From assembly GCA_019415705.1 (NCBI GenBank), contig DXYS01000071.1:1-45662 (forward strand): a DNA stretch of 45,662 bases, read 5' to 3'. Numbering within the stretch: the stretch's first letter is position 1; the number at the start of each line of letters is the position of its first letter. The DNA is from Bacteroidales bacterium. Lineage in GTDB: Bacteria; Bacteroidota; Bacteroidia; Bacteroidales; Muribaculaceae. This document shows positions 9,266 to 18,557 of this stretch, one piece after another. A program made the translations under genes and the position numbers. Below the pieces are notes generated by a model. It saw only the letters and a program-made list of their open reading frames with translations, had not been told where the DNA came from and ran no database searches.

Positions 9266-10600
9266 TCAGTTAAATAATTTCTCGACTTTATGTATGGAGC
9301 CTGACAGACAGAAGACGAGAACATGATCGCCGGCCTGTATGTGTGTCATACCGCCGATAAGCATGCCCTTGCCGTCGCGTATCAGTCCGGCGAGTGTCAT
9401 GTCGCGAGACAGGCGCAGGTCTTTGACCGGCGCGGAGGTTATTTTGGAGCCGGGTCTGACCTCGAGTTCAGCGACTTCGGCGTCGGCAAGTGCCAGACAC
9501 TTGGCCGTCGACGAGTCAGAGTCTAAAAGCATCTGGAAAATCGAACTTGACGCGAGCAGTTTCTTGTTTATGACCGTGCCGATATTCAGGCTTTCGGCCT
9601 GTGAGATAAATTGCAGATTCTCGACTTCGGCTATGGTTTTTTTGACACCTAACTCTTTGGCTGTAAGGCAGGCGAGGATGTTGCTTTCGCTGCTGTCGGT
9701 GAGGGCTATGAATGCATCGGTTTCTTCGATACCGATTTCAGACAATAACTCGGGGTCACGGGCGTCACCGTGTATTATCTCACAGTCGGCGCAGATGGTC
9801 GGCAGTTTACGGCATCGCTCGATGTCGTTTTCAACAATGCGGAAATCAAAGTTTTCGCCGGCCATGACGGCTAAACGTGCGGCAATCTTGCTGCCTCCCA
9901 TGACAAGAACACGTCTGATGCGCTGAGCTACTTTGCCTGTCAATTCGATAAGGTCATTGACATGGTCGCGGGTGGTGGTGATATAAAGTATATCGCCGCT
10001 CTTGATAATATCGTCGCCGCGGGGGATGATTGTCTCGTGATTGCGTTTGATTGCCGAGACATGGAAGTGATGGTTGGTATTGGCGAAGTCCTTGAGGTGC
10101 ATGTCGGCGATGAGGGCGTTGTCGTGGATTTTGACACCGACAAGTATGATTTCGCCGTTGTGCAGCTCAAACCAGTGGCGTACCCATGAGTGGTTAAGGG
10201 CTGTAATTATTTCCTGTGCGGCAAGATACTCGGGATATATGACGCGGTCTACGCCCATCTGTTTGACAAAGCGGCTGTTGCCGGGCGCCATATAGTCGTA
10301 GCTGGTGATACGTGCGACAGTCGTCGACGCTCCGAGGCTCTTTGCCATCGAGCATGCGACGACATTGTCGGTCTCGTATGGGGTTACGGCAATAAAAAGG
10401 TCAGCGGAGCCGGCACGGGCCTCGCGCAGTGAGCCGAAGTTGGTCGGATTGCCGACTACGGTCATCAGATTATAATTTGCGTCAAGAGAGGCGAGTTTGT
10501 CGGCATTTTCGTCGAGAAGTATGATGTCCTGCTCCTCGTTTGACAGTAATTTTGCCAGATGGGAGCCGACTTCGCCGGCACCTGCGATTACGATATTCAT
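9266..10600 (-). CDS. trkA: Trk potassium transporter NAD-binding subunit TrkA
   Basis: A 444-residue cytoplasmic regulator with two RCK modules. Each has a Rossmann TrkA-N domain (first GAGEVGSHLAKLL at residues 6-18; second VLVMGGSKIAARLAV near residue 230), and each is followed by a TrkA-C domain. The two halves bind NAD(H) or ATP/ADP and gate the TrkH pore. The double-domain length is that of classic TrkA rather than of the half-length KtrA. The start codon overlaps the dxs stop by 4 bases (ATGA), so translation is coupled to dxs. Confidence 0.95.
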   Translation of the reverse strand: MNIVIAGAGEVGSHLAKLLSNEEQDIILLDENADKLASLDANYNLMTVVGNPTNFGSLREARAGSADLFIAVTPYETDNVVACSMAKSLGASTTVARITSYDYMAPGNSRFVKQMGVDRVIYPEYLAAQEIITALNHSWVRHWFELHNGEIILVGVKIHDNALIADMHLKDFANTNHHFHVSAIKRNHETIIPRGDDIIKSGDILYITTTRDHVNDLIELTGKVAQRIRRVLVMGGSKIAARLAVMAGENFDFRIVENDIERCRKLPTICADCEIIHGDARDPELLSEIGIEETDAFIALTDSSESNILACLTAKELGVKKTIAEVENLQFISQAESLNIGTVINKKLLASSSIFQMLLDSDSSTAKCLALADAEVAELEVRPGSKITSAPVKDLRLSRDMTLAGLIRDGKGMLIGGMTHIQAGDHVLVFCLSGSIHKVEKLFN

Positions 10601-12549
10601 CTTAAATCGGACTGACTGTTAGACTTTGTGTTGGCGGTTGCACGGCAAATGGCATCAAGTATGCCTTCGGCATCTGTGTGGCAGAGCGAGGCGAGCTGAG
10701 CGGGGGTTCCCTGAGAGATGAACTTGTCAGGGATACCTACACGTGTCAATGATCTGACATTCAGGCCGAGGTCGGCTATGCGCGATGCGACTGCGCTGCC
10801 GAGACCGCCCTCGACGGTGCCGTCCTCGACAGTGATAATCGGCAGACCGGTTGCAGCTACTTTCTTTATGATATTGTCATCCAAAGGCTTGAGGAATATC
10901 ATGTCATAGTGTGCGACAGATATGCCGCGGTCGGCGGCTGCTTTAATGGCTTTTGTCACCTCGGATGCTATGGTGCCGATGCTGAGCACTACGGCATCAT
11001 TGCCGTCAGCGAGTTTCTCGCCGCGGCCTATCTGAAGGGTGTGCATCGGGCATCGCCAGTCGGCCATGTTGCCGCGACCGCGCGGATAGCGTATGGCGAA
11101 GGGGCCGTGGTCATCGGCCTGAGCCGTATACATCAGATGACGCAGCATCCGCTCGTCGCGCGGAGCCGACACAATCATGTTGGGGATAGTGTTGAGATAG
11201 GCGAGATCAAAGGCGCCGTGGTGGGTCGGGCCGTCTTCGCCTACGAGACCGGCTCGGTCGATGCAGAATGTTACGGGCCGGCGATGCAGGGCGACGTCAT
11301 GTATCATGTGATCGTAGGCGCGCTGCAGGAAACTCGAGTAAATGCCTACGAACGGACGCAGACCCTCTTTGGCGAGGCCGCCGGCAAACGTCACGGCATG
11401 GCCTTCGGAGATGCCTACATCAAAGACGCGTTCAGGCATATACTGCTGCATTGTGGCGATTGACGTGCCTGACGGCATAGCTGCCGTGATGGCGACAATC
11501 TTGTCGTTTTGGCGTGCGAGTTCGAGCAGTGTGTCGCCGAATACGTCCTGAAATTTTGGAACGGACGGAGCGGGTTTCTCATCCTCCTCACGTTTGCCGG
11601 TCACGGGGTCGAAACGGCCCGGGGCGTGCCATGTCGCGGGGTCGTCTTCGGCCGGCTTGAAGCCTTTGCCCTTGACTGTGCGCAGATGCAGGATGCGTGG
11701 TCCCTCCATGTCGCGTATGTCGGATAGAACTCTTACGATCGTAGGCAGGTCGTGTCCGTCAAACGGGCCGAAATATCTGATATTCAGCCCTTCAAAAATA
11801 TTCTGCTGGCGTGACAGGAGTGATTTGAGACTATTGTTGAAGCGCAGTATCGAGCCTTTGCGATGGTCGGTTACAAGATTAAGGCTTTTGAAGAGGTTGA
11901 AAGCCTTGTAGCGCATATTGTTATATGCGGGCGACGTTGTCAGGTTAGCTAAATAAGAGTTTAGCGAGCCGACATTGTTGTCAATCGACATATCGTTGTC
12001 GTTGAGGATGATAAGCAGATTGTTGGGTGTGTTGGCGGCGTTGTTTATGCCTTCGAACGCCAGACCGCCGCTAATTGATGCGTCACCTATGACGGCGACG
12101 ATATTGCGTCGCGGAGATTCGTGTTTAAGCTGCGAGGCTATAGCCATGCCGAGTGCGGCAGAAATGGAGTTTGATGCGTGGCCGGCGGCAAAAGTATCAT
12201 ACTCACTTTCGTCAGGATTGGGAAATCCGCTCAGACCGCCTAATTTGCGGTTGCCGGCGAAGGCGTCACGGCGCCCGGTTAGGATTTTGTGGCCGTATGC
12301 CTGATGTCCGACGTCCCAGACTATACGGTCGTAGGGCGTGTTGAATACATAATGCAGGGCGACAGTCAGTTCGACCGAGCCCATGCTCGACGCGAAGTGA
12401 CCGGGATTGACAGACAGTGAGTCAATCAGAAACTGTCTGATTTCGGCGCAGACCTGCGGCAGTTGTTCCTGCCGAAGTTTGCGCAAGTCTGCCGGCGAGT
12501 CTATAGCAGGCAGCAGAGGCGCGGCCGGTGTGTGACTACCGTTTGACAT
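10597..12549 (-). CDS. dxs: 1-deoxy-D-xylulose-5-phosphate synthase Dxs
   Basis: A 650-residue thiamine-diphosphate enzyme that condenses pyruvate and glyceraldehyde-3-phosphate to DXP, the first step of the MEP isoprenoid pathway. Visible motifs are DVGHQAYGHKILTGR (catalytic histidine region), GDASISGG with NDNDMSID (Mg-ThDP binding), and VGISEGHAVTFAGGLA with the conserved catalytic Glu of the pyrimidine-binding domain. The C-terminal transketolase domain is complete. The ATG at 12549 lies inside the 3' end of the small membrane-protein gene upstream (14-base overlap), and the stop overlaps trkA. Coupling of dxs to potassium uptake genes has no obvious metabolic reason and may reflect shared growth control. 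Confidence 0.97.
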   Translation of the reverse strand: MSNGSHTPAAPLLPAIDSPADLRKLRQEQLPQVCAEIRQFLIDSLSVNPGHFASSMGSVELTVALHYVFNTPYDRIVWDVGHQAYGHKILTGRRDAFAGNRKLGGLSGFPNPDESEYDTFAAGHASNSISAALGMAIASQLKHESPRRNIVAVIGDASISGGLAFEGINNAANTPNNLLIILNDNDMSIDNNVGSLNSYLANLTTSPAYNNMRYKAFNLFKSLNLVTDHRKGSILRFNNSLKSLLSRQQNIFEGLNIRYFGPFDGHDLPTIVRVLSDIRDMEGPRILHLRTVKGKGFKPAEDDPATWHAPGRFDPVTGKREEDEKPAPSVPKFQDVFGDTLLELARQNDKIVAITAAMPSGTSIATMQQYMPERVFDVGISEGHAVTFAGGLAKEGLRPFVGIYSSFLQRAYDHMIHDVALHRRPVTFCIDRAGLVGEDGPTHHGAFDLAYLNTIPNMIVSAPRDERMLRHLMYTAQADDHGPFAIRYPRGRGNMADWRCPMHTLQIGRGEKLADGNDAVVLSIGTIASEVTKAIKAAADRGISVAHYDMIFLKPLDDNIIKKVAATGLPIITVEDGTVEGGLGSAVASRIADLGLNVRSLTRVGIPDKFISQGTPAQLASLCHTDAEGILDAICRATANTKSNSQSDLR

Positions 12550-12715
12550 TTTTCACATATTTTTTATATAGAGGGACAAATATGATGATAAAAGACGCCA
12601 CAATGACAAAGAATGTATAAAGTGTGAGAGGACGGCTGTAAATCAGGATGAAAGCAACCAATGCGACCCACACGATAAAAAGGATGGCAAAACCTATTAT
12701 CACAGATGTCTTCAT
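12536..12715 (-). CDS. Small two-helix membrane protein leading the dxs operon
   Basis: A 59-residue open frame (ATG at 12713-12715, TAG at 12536-12538). It encodes two hydrophobic helices, VIIGFAILFIVWVALVAFIL (residues 5-24) and FFVIVASFIIIFVPL (about 35-49), joined by a short YSRPLT turn and ending in a basic tail (YKKYVKNVKR) that predicts a cytoplasmic C-terminus. A well-formed promoter lies 28 bases upstream. The gene overlaps the dxs start by 14 bases, which supports real translation and coupling. I recall similar short proteins beside dxs in other Bacteroidales but cannot verify it here. Function is unknown. Confidence 0.75.
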   Translation of the reverse strand: MKTSVIIGFAILFIVWVALVAFILIYSRPLTLYTFFVIVASFIIIFVPLYKKYVKNVKR

Positions 12716-12742
12716 AATTCGTAAGAGTTAGTCATGACTTGG

Positions 12743-12774
12743 CAAAATTAAGCAAATTAGCTCAAACGCCCAAA
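12743..12774 (-). promoter_or_regulatory. Bacteroidetes-type promoter of the small protein-dxs-trkA-trkH operon
   Basis: On the minus strand TTTG (12771-12774), exactly 20 bases and then TAATTTTG (12743-12750) match the -33 (TTTG) and -7 (TAnnTTTG) boxes of the primary sigma factor in Bacteroidetes. Transcription should begin near 12736, leaving a leader of about 20 bases before the small membrane-protein gene. Confidence 0.75.
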
Positions 12775-12777
12775 TTG

Positions 12778-15255
12778 TCAGACCGGGTCGACGTCATAGT
12801 AAATGCTGAATCCACGCACAGTCGGTGATGAGACGGTGTCGATATAAAGCTGCCTCAGTATCTCCTTGACACGGCGCATCGAGGCCGCTGTCTCAATCTT
12901 GAGCATTATCGAGCGTATGTATAGTGACTGCACACGCTGCACGTGCGGCTCGCGCGGCCCGTTGACTCGTGAGCCGAAGAGAGCTTTGAGACGGTTTGCG
13001 TAGTCATGCGCAAAACGCTCGACGTCCTCACGGTTGCGGTGTTTGATATAGATGTTTATGACTCGTGAGAAGGGCGGATATGCAAAGGCGCGGCGCTCCT
13101 CAAGTTCGTGTGCGTAAAAGCCGAGATAGTCGTGACGCGAGACAAAGTCGATGACCGGATTGTCGGGCTGATAGGTCTGTATGATGACCTTGCCCTGACA
13201 GTCGCGGCGTCCGGCGCGGCCCGATACCTGCTCGAGCATATTGAAGGCGCGCTCGGCAGAGCGGAAGTCGGGGTAGTGGATGAGAGCGTCGGCCGATATT
13301 ACGCCGACAAGCGACACATCGCCGAAGTCGAGCCCCTTGGTTACCATCTGTGTGCCGACGAGTATGTCTGCCTTGTGGGTCGAGAAGTCGCCGATGATGC
13401 GCTGGTAGCTGTCTTTGTTGCGCGTGGTGTCGAGGTCCATGCGCAGGATGCGGCGGTCGGGAAAACGCGTCGCAACCTCGTCCTCGATGCGTTCGGTGCC
13501 GAATCCGACTATCTCGATGGCCGGCTCGTGACATTGCGGGCATGTGCGCATGACGGGATAGACTGCGCCGCAATAGTGGCATACGAGTGCCTCGGGGGAG
13601 CGGTGATAGGTCAGCGACACGTCGCAGTGGTCGCATTTGGGCACGAAAGCACACTGTTTGCACCGCGCCATCGGAGCATAACCGCGGCGGTTGTGGAAGA
13701 ATATCACCTGTGAGCCTCCGGCTATTTCTTCAGAGGCTTGTTCGACCGTTGTGTCGGCAAACGAGCCGACTACACGACCGGCGCGTCGCTCGCGCTTGAG
13801 GTCGACAATCTCTATTTCGGGCAGCGGAGTCGACTCGTAGCGCTCGGTTAGGCTTACGAGACCGAATTTGCCTTCGACAGCCTTGTAATATGTCTCGACC
13901 GACGGCGTGGCACTCCCTAAAAGGGTTTTGGCCCCGTGCATCGAGGCGATCACAATGGCTGCGTCACGTCCGTTATAGCGCGGCGCCGGGTCATACTGCT
14001 TGTAGCTCGACTCGTGCTCCTCGTCGACGATGACAATGCCTAATTTGGCGAAAGGCAGAAAGACTGCCGAGCGGGCGCCGACCACGACACATGGCTCTGA
14101 ACTGTTGAGCAGCCGCTGCCAGATCTCGACGCGCTCGGCGTCTGAAAATTTGGAGTGATAGATGACCACGCGGTCGCCGAAGACTTTCTGCAGACGTGCG
14201 GTCAGCTGGGTGGTCAGGGCTATCTCGGGCACGAGATAGAGCGCTTGGTCTCCGCGGCGCAATACATAGTCAATCAGATGGATATAAATCTCGGTCTTGC
14301 CGCTCGACGTGACGCCGTGCAGCAGGCAGACATCGCGCTCGAGAAATGATTTGTGAATCCGGTCAAGCGCCGTGCTCTGCGGGTCAGACAGAACGGGCAG
14401 TTCACCCGGTTTGCTGTTGACCGGTGCGAATCGCGAGACTTCGCGATCGAAGATTTCGACAAGCCCCTTGTCGGCGAGAGCCTTGACAATCGGACGTCCG
14501 ACATCGGCGCGCTCTGTCAGGTCTTTGAGCGTGACCTCCTTGCGGCCGCGCTCGCTCAGCGATATTAGTGTGAGCAGGGTCTGTTCCTGTTTTTTTGCGC
14601 CTTTTACGGCGGCAAACATACCGGTGGTTTTGTCAGGCGTGACGTTGAGGTCGGCAGTGAGGCGCACATAGCTGATGCGTTTGCGGCGGAATCGTTCGAC
14701 GAGTTTCTCCGATACGACTACTGCACCGCTGTCCAAAAGACGGCTGACGAGGCGCTCGGGACAGTCGAGCCCGGCTGTGCGAGCCAGCTCTTTTGACGAC
14801 ATGCGGCCGCGCTCGTTTAGCATGGTGAGCAGTCTGATCGAGTCATCGTCGAGTGTCGCGATTACCTCGGCCATTGCGTCGGGCTCGTCCTTTATGTCTG
14901 GATTTATCTCGACGTTGGTTTCGCTCTCGACTTTAAGACCCGAGGGGAGGGCACATTTGAAAACGTCGCCGATGGCGCTCAGATAGTAATCGGCAATCCA
15001 TCGCCAGAAGTTGAGCTGAGGATGGCGGATGACAGGCTTGCGGTCAATCAGCGCTGTTATAGGCTTGATGCGGTACTCGCCCTGCGGCGCGTGGGGAGTG
15101 AACGACTCGACGATGCCGGTGTAGTAAAGTTTGGGACCGAACGGCACGAGCACTCGTGAGCCAACGGCAAGGTCGGTGACCATCGACTCAGGCACCTCGT
15201 AGCTGAAACTGCGGTCGAGCGGGACGGGTAATATAATCTGTGCGTATAAACTCAT
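12778..15255 (-). CDS. priA: Primosomal replication restart helicase PriA
   Basis: An 825-residue superfamily 2 helicase that recognises stalled forks and reloads the replicative helicase. The N-terminal 3'-DNA-binding domain is present (LDRSFSYEVPE, GSRVLVPFG). The helicase core has Walker A GVTSSGKTEIY, Walker B VDEEHESSYKQ, GSATPSVET, VGTQMVTKGLDF and QVSGRAGR. Between the lobes are the two zinc sites: CKQC and CDHC, then CHYC and CPQC, all eight cysteines intact. The open frame begins with a GTG at 15259, but the ATG six bases later (15255) gives the usual MSLYAQIILP-type start. It is transcribed toward the dxs operon, which has its own promoter. Confidence 0.97.
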   Translation of the reverse strand: MSLYAQIILPVPLDRSFSYEVPESMVTDLAVGSRVLVPFGPKLYYTGIVESFTPHAPQGEYRIKPITALIDRKPVIRHPQLNFWRWIADYYLSAIGDVFKCALPSGLKVESETNVEINPDIKDEPDAMAEVIATLDDDSIRLLTMLNERGRMSSKELARTAGLDCPERLVSRLLDSGAVVVSEKLVERFRRKRISYVRLTADLNVTPDKTTGMFAAVKGAKKQEQTLLTLISLSERGRKEVTLKDLTERADVGRPIVKALADKGLVEIFDREVSRFAPVNSKPGELPVLSDPQSTALDRIHKSFLERDVCLLHGVTSSGKTEIYIHLIDYVLRRGDQALYLVPEIALTTQLTARLQKVFGDRVVIYHSKFSDAERVEIWQRLLNSSEPCVVVGARSAVFLPFAKLGIVIVDEEHESSYKQYDPAPRYNGRDAAIVIASMHGAKTLLGSATPSVETYYKAVEGKFGLVSLTERYESTPLPEIEIVDLKRERRAGRVVGSFADTTVEQASEEIAGGSQVIFFHNRRGYAPMARCKQCAFVPKCDHCDVSLTYHRSPEALVCHYCGAVYPVMRTCPQCHEPAIEIVGFGTERIEDEVATRFPDRRILRMDLDTTRNKDSYQRIIGDFSTHKADILVGTQMVTKGLDFGDVSLVGVISADALIHYPDFRSAERAFNMLEQVSGRAGRRDCQGKVIIQTYQPDNPVIDFVSRHDYLGFYAHELEERRAFAYPPFSRVINIYIKHRNREDVERFAHDYANRLKALFGSRVNGPREPHVQRVQSLYIRSIMLKIETAASMRRVKEILRQLYIDTVSSPTVRGFSIYYDVDPV

Positions 15256-15394
15256 TGTCACATTGTGGCGCGGCGTGATGCGCGGGCGCTCAAATGTGTA
15301 AATTTACTCATTTTTTATATACGTTCAAAACAAAAAACGGCTGAACATTGCGACCAGGCGGTGTGTTTTATTCTATCATATTAAAAAGTATATT

Positions 15395-15712
15395 ATGGAA
15401 GACAATAATCAGAAAGCTCAGGACGCGGCGATGATGGCACGCGCGGCCGCCGAATTATCGGCTAAGGAAGCCAATGAGGCTGCCAAAGACAAATATCAGG
15501 CTGTCAAAGACAATGTAACTCAGGGTTTTGACAACGCCAAAGAACAAATCAGTCAGACGGCATCGGGACTGATGGATACAATCAACGAGAAATCGCAGAC
15601 TATAGGTGACAAGGTCAAATCATTCACGGCTGACGCTTTGGAGCGCGGCGGCGATTTGATTGACAATCTCGCCGACAAGGCACACTCAGCCGCTGACAAA
15701 CTCCGCAAGTAG
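15395..15712 (+). CDS. Small hydrophilic amphipathic-helix protein (LEA/YtxH-like)
   Basis: A 105-residue, almost entirely helical and charged protein with repeated Ala/Lys/Asp/Gln patterns (AKDKYQAVKDNV, DNAKEQISQTASG, DKVKSFTADALERGG, DKAHSAADKLRK). There is no signal peptide or membrane segment. The 11-residue-like periodicity resembles late-embryogenesis-abundant and apolipoprotein-type proteins and the soluble part of YtxH-family stress proteins, so a role in desiccation, envelope or general stress is plausible. It stands alone on the plus strand between the divergent priA and the convergent leg operon, with its stop 4 bases from that of the ATP-grasp gene. Confidence 0.7.
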   Translation: MEDNNQKAQDAAMMARAAAELSAKEANEAAKDKYQAVKDNVTQGFDNAKEQISQTASGLMDTINEKSQTIGDKVKSFTADALERGGDLIDNLADKAHSAADKLRK

Positions 15713-15716
15713 CAGT

Positions 15717-16856
15717 CTAACCGACAGGTTGCGCCTCAAATACGAAGCTGAAATACGGATTCGGCTCCGTAAGCAAGATGCGTCCGCTGACAAGTTTGTG
15801 ACTCTCGACAACTGCTTGAGAGTCGGCGCTGACTGTGCCCGGTATGACTGCGTAATGTCCTGTTGAGCCTTCAGCTATATATTTTTCGGCAAGACTGAGA
15901 GCGACGAAACCCATAGTACGGCGCAGATTGAGTTCGACCGTAGCATCCAAAAGCGCCGGGCGGCCGTCATCGTGGCCGGCTATCAGCATGTCTACACCAA
16001 GCGGACCTGAGTAGAGGGGCGAAATGAGGTCGCTGAGCACTTGCTCAAGCGCGGCGGCAGTCTCCGCGAGACGATCTGCCGGGTAAAATTTGTCTAAAAG
16101 CTCTGTTATGTAGCTTTGTGGTGCAATGATGTTGCCGGTGTAGGCGCCGCGCGAGTCAGTATCAAAGAATGACAGCCCTGCGAAACGGCAATGTCCACCG
16201 TCGGAGTGGAATAGCATGGCGAAGTCTGCAAGACGGTCATAGGCGTGTTCGGCCATGACCGACCCCTGCTTGGATATTATTCCTGAGGCATGACGCATGA
16301 CCCCGTCAGGACTAAGCGTGCGGCAGTCGATGATGCCGCGGCCGGTGCTCGACCACGGGGCTTTGATTACCATGTTGTTGTCTTCGGCCAGCAAATCGGC
16401 AAGAGTGGCGGGATTATCAATCTCGACGGCCTCGGATGCAATTTCGAAATCGAGCATGTCGCGCAGCCGACGGTTTATTTCTATCGATGTGCGGCGGTGT
16501 GAGAGCTGTCGCAAGTGCTCGAGGAGCGCGTCGTCAGGCAGTTGCGACAGGTCAAAGTTTTCATTTATAAAGTTACGGCGTGCGGCGGCTGACCAGCCCC
16601 AAGGCGACGGAGTGAGAGCTGCTGCCGAGCGGTGGTCGTAGAGGTCGGCCTGCAGGCCGAAAAGCGTTGTTGTCGTTTCAAGCCAGCGTGCATTGACGCC
16701 GTGAGCAATGACACGGTCGCCGCCCGATGCGTACCACAGAGGGAGCGTCTCGCCGGCCTGTCTTAGACGTCGAGCAGCAATCGGGGGTGTATAGTTGGGC
16801 GTGCCTGCAGCGAGCGCAAGGTCGTTTTCGGGGTTGAAAAGGAGAGCCCTCGCCAT
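15717..16856 (-). CDS. ATP-grasp-like enzyme at the end of the legionaminic acid operon
   Basis: A 379-residue soluble protein. Its start (FNPENDLALAAGTPNYTPP) resembles a family I remember from Bacteroidetes only as hypothetical. Two segments look like the ATP-grasp fold: NMVIKAPWSSTGRG (about residues 160-175; Lys that binds ATP phosphate plus a glycine-rich loop) and DATVELNLRRTMG (about 310-325), where Glu and Asn of ExNxR would bind magnesium. ATP-grasp enzymes ligate a carboxylate to an amine, thiol or similar group through an acyl phosphate. It follows legF by 3 bases, so it is co-transcribed with the nonulosonate genes. Its substrate is unknown. It may act on the sugar pathway or simply ride on the same transcript. 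Confidence 0.65.
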   Translation of the reverse strand: MARALLFNPENDLALAAGTPNYTPPIAARRLRQAGETLPLWYASGGDRVIAHGVNARWLETTTTLFGLQADLYDHRSAAALTPSPWGWSAAARRNFINENFDLSQLPDDALLEHLRQLSHRRTSIEINRRLRDMLDFEIASEAVEIDNPATLADLLAEDNNMVIKAPWSSTGRGIIDCRTLSPDGVMRHASGIISKQGSVMAEHAYDRLADFAMLFHSDGGHCRFAGLSFFDTDSRGAYTGNIIAPQSYITELLDKFYPADRLAETAAALEQVLSDLISPLYSGPLGVDMLIAGHDDGRPALLDATVELNLRRTMGFVALSLAEKYIAEGSTGHYAVIPGTVSADSQAVVESHKLVSGRILLTEPNPYFSFVFEAQPVG

Positions 16857-16859
16857 GAT

Positions 16860-17549
16860 TTATACCATTTTCTCGGCCAAAAGGAGTTCGGCTATTTTCC
16901 AGTCAAAAGGTGTGTCAAGATCGAGAGAATGAAGGTCGTCCATCTCATATTTCTTAACACGTTTGAATTCTGACATATTGTGGCGCTCTAACTCACGGGC
17001 GTTGATTACATAAACCGCGCCATTGTATTCCCATGCTTTCGGCGCATCCTGTCGCCTGACATATTTGCCGTCGCCTTTGGATATGCACAGATATCCGTCG
17101 GCATCCTCTTCGAAACTGTTGTAATAAGGGTTTGACGCGGCTTCTTTGACCGTGACGACCATATCAATGTCGGGCGAGAAGCAGTCGATGGCTCCGCGGA
17201 TATCTTCGGAACGACGGAACGGAGATGTGGGCTGCAAAAGGACGATACGGTCATATACTCGTCCGATACTCTTGTAATAGTCGAGAGCGTGCAGCAACAC
17301 TTCGTATGTGCCCATGTGGTCTGACGCAAGGTAATCAGGGCGTACGAACGGCACCTTCAGGCCATAATCCTCGACCACGGAGATGATTTCAGCGTCATCG
17401 GTAGTCACACAGATATCTTCGTCGTCGGCCACCGAACGCGCGCCGTCAATAGCATAATGGATGAGCGGCCGTCCTCCCAAAAGCTTGATATTCTTGCGGG
17501 GGATGCCTTTGCTGCCGCCACGGGCGGGAATAATAACCAGTGTTTTCAT
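16860..17549 (-). CDS. legF: CMP-legionaminic acid synthetase (acylneuraminate cytidylyltransferase family)
   Basis: A 229-residue nucleotidyltransferase of the NeuA/LegF/PseF family. It activates the free nine-carbon sugar with CTP, releasing pyrophosphate. The N-terminal signature IPARGGSKGIPRKNIKLLGG (residues 7-26) binds CTP, and LLQPTSPFR near residue 105 is the second family motif. There is no fused hydrolase domain. The start overlaps the legI stop by 4 bases (ATGA). The specific name (legionaminic rather than neuraminic acid) is inferred from the surrounding legB and legC genes, because sequence alone does not separate these substrates well. Confidence 0.88.
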   Translation of the reverse strand: MKTLVIIPARGGSKGIPRKNIKLLGGRPLIHYAIDGARSVADDEDICVTTDDAEIISVVEDYGLKVPFVRPDYLASDHMGTYEVLLHALDYYKSIGRVYDRIVLLQPTSPFRRSEDIRGAIDCFSPDIDMVVTVKEAASNPYYNSFEEDADGYLCISKGDGKYVRRQDAPKAWEYNGAVYVINARELERHNMSEFKRVKKYEMDDLHSLDLDTPFDWKIAELLLAEKMV

Positions 17550-18556
17550 AAAGTCTGTATTCTTATGGGCTCGTCTTCCTGATAATCAGCATCTGCTCTG
17601 AGGCCGATAACCATGTCCCAAGCAGATGCGCTTAATCCTGTGCCGGCACGTTTTACCGTCAGATTTTCATCCGAAAACAACTCGCCTTTGCTGATGGGAC
17701 GTTTTGCGACAATTGATTTACGGACGACTTTTGAAATCTCAATCTCGCTTCGATTTGGACGTTTGATGCCGTCGCCGAGTGCTTTTTCGACATTTCTGAT
17801 TTCGGAAACCATGCGTTTTAACTCTGCCGGCTCGAGTGATGCGCGATGGTCGGGACCGGGCATCGTGCAGTCAAGAGTGAAGTGCTTTTCAATCACTCTG
17901 GCGCCCATGGCTACGGCTGCTACAGGTATCTCTGTGCCGAGTGTGTGGTCAGAATAACCCACATTGCAATGCATCGAGTCGCGTAGCGTTATCATGGCCC
18001 TGAGATTGACTTCGTCCATCGGACACGGATAATTAGTCGTGCAATGCAGTAGGATGACCTCGGGAGCGCCTGCGGCCAACAGTGTGTCATATGCAGTCGC
18101 AACTTGGGCGAGGGTCGACATGCCCGTAGACAGTATTACAGGGAGTCTGTATGATGCAATCTGTTTGAGATAGTGCAAGTTAGTCACTTCTCCGCTCCCT
18201 ATTTTGATGAGAGGCAGATGCAGGTCTTCGACAATGAAACGCAGGCTGTCTTCTTCGTCAGGCGTAGTCAGAAAGTCAATACCGATTTCGCGGCAGTGGC
18301 TCTGAATAGCATGAAAATCCTGATGTGTCAGCTCGAGTTTTTTCAGCATGTCAAACTGGGTCTCGGTCGTGTTGCCGGTGTTACGTGCCTGATAGTCTGC
18401 CGTGTCGGTGTTGCGGCAAACTATTTTTTCGGTTTTCCAAGTCTGGAATTTAACGGCGTCAGCACCGGCCTCTTTGGCCGCATCACAGAGTTTCAGGGCC
18501 AGTTCAAGGCTGCCGTTATGATTTACGCCCGCTTCTGCAATTATATAAGTTGCCAT
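17546..18556 (-). CDS. legI: Legionaminic acid synthase (NeuB family)
   Basis: A 336-residue enzyme that condenses the six-carbon amino sugar with phosphoenolpyruvate to make the nine-carbon acid. The NeuB TIM barrel begins with IIAEAGVNHNGSLE, followed by AVKFQTWK, KIGSGEVTN, STGMSTL and YSDHTLG. The MPGPDHRASLEP segment lies near the active site. Residues from about 270 form the C-terminal SAF (antifreeze-like) domain, with VVRKSIVAKRPISKGE, which completes the neighbouring subunit's site in the dimer. The length is typical. It is separated by 1 base from the FemAB-like gene upstream and overlaps legF downstream. Confidence 0.9.
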   Translation of the reverse strand: MATYIIAEAGVNHNGSLELALKLCDAAKEAGADAVKFQTWKTEKIVCRNTDTADYQARNTGNTTETQFDMLKKLELTHQDFHAIQSHCREIGIDFLTTPDEEDSLRFIVEDLHLPLIKIGSGEVTNLHYLKQIASYRLPVILSTGMSTLAQVATAYDTLLAAGAPEVILLHCTTNYPCPMDEVNLRAMITLRDSMHCNVGYSDHTLGTEIPVAAVAMGARVIEKHFTLDCTMPGPDHRASLEPAELKRMVSEIRNVEKALGDGIKRPNRSEIEISKVVRKSIVAKRPISKGELFSDENLTVKRAGTGLSASAWDMVIGLRADADYQEDEPIRIQTL

Positions 18557-18557
18557 A

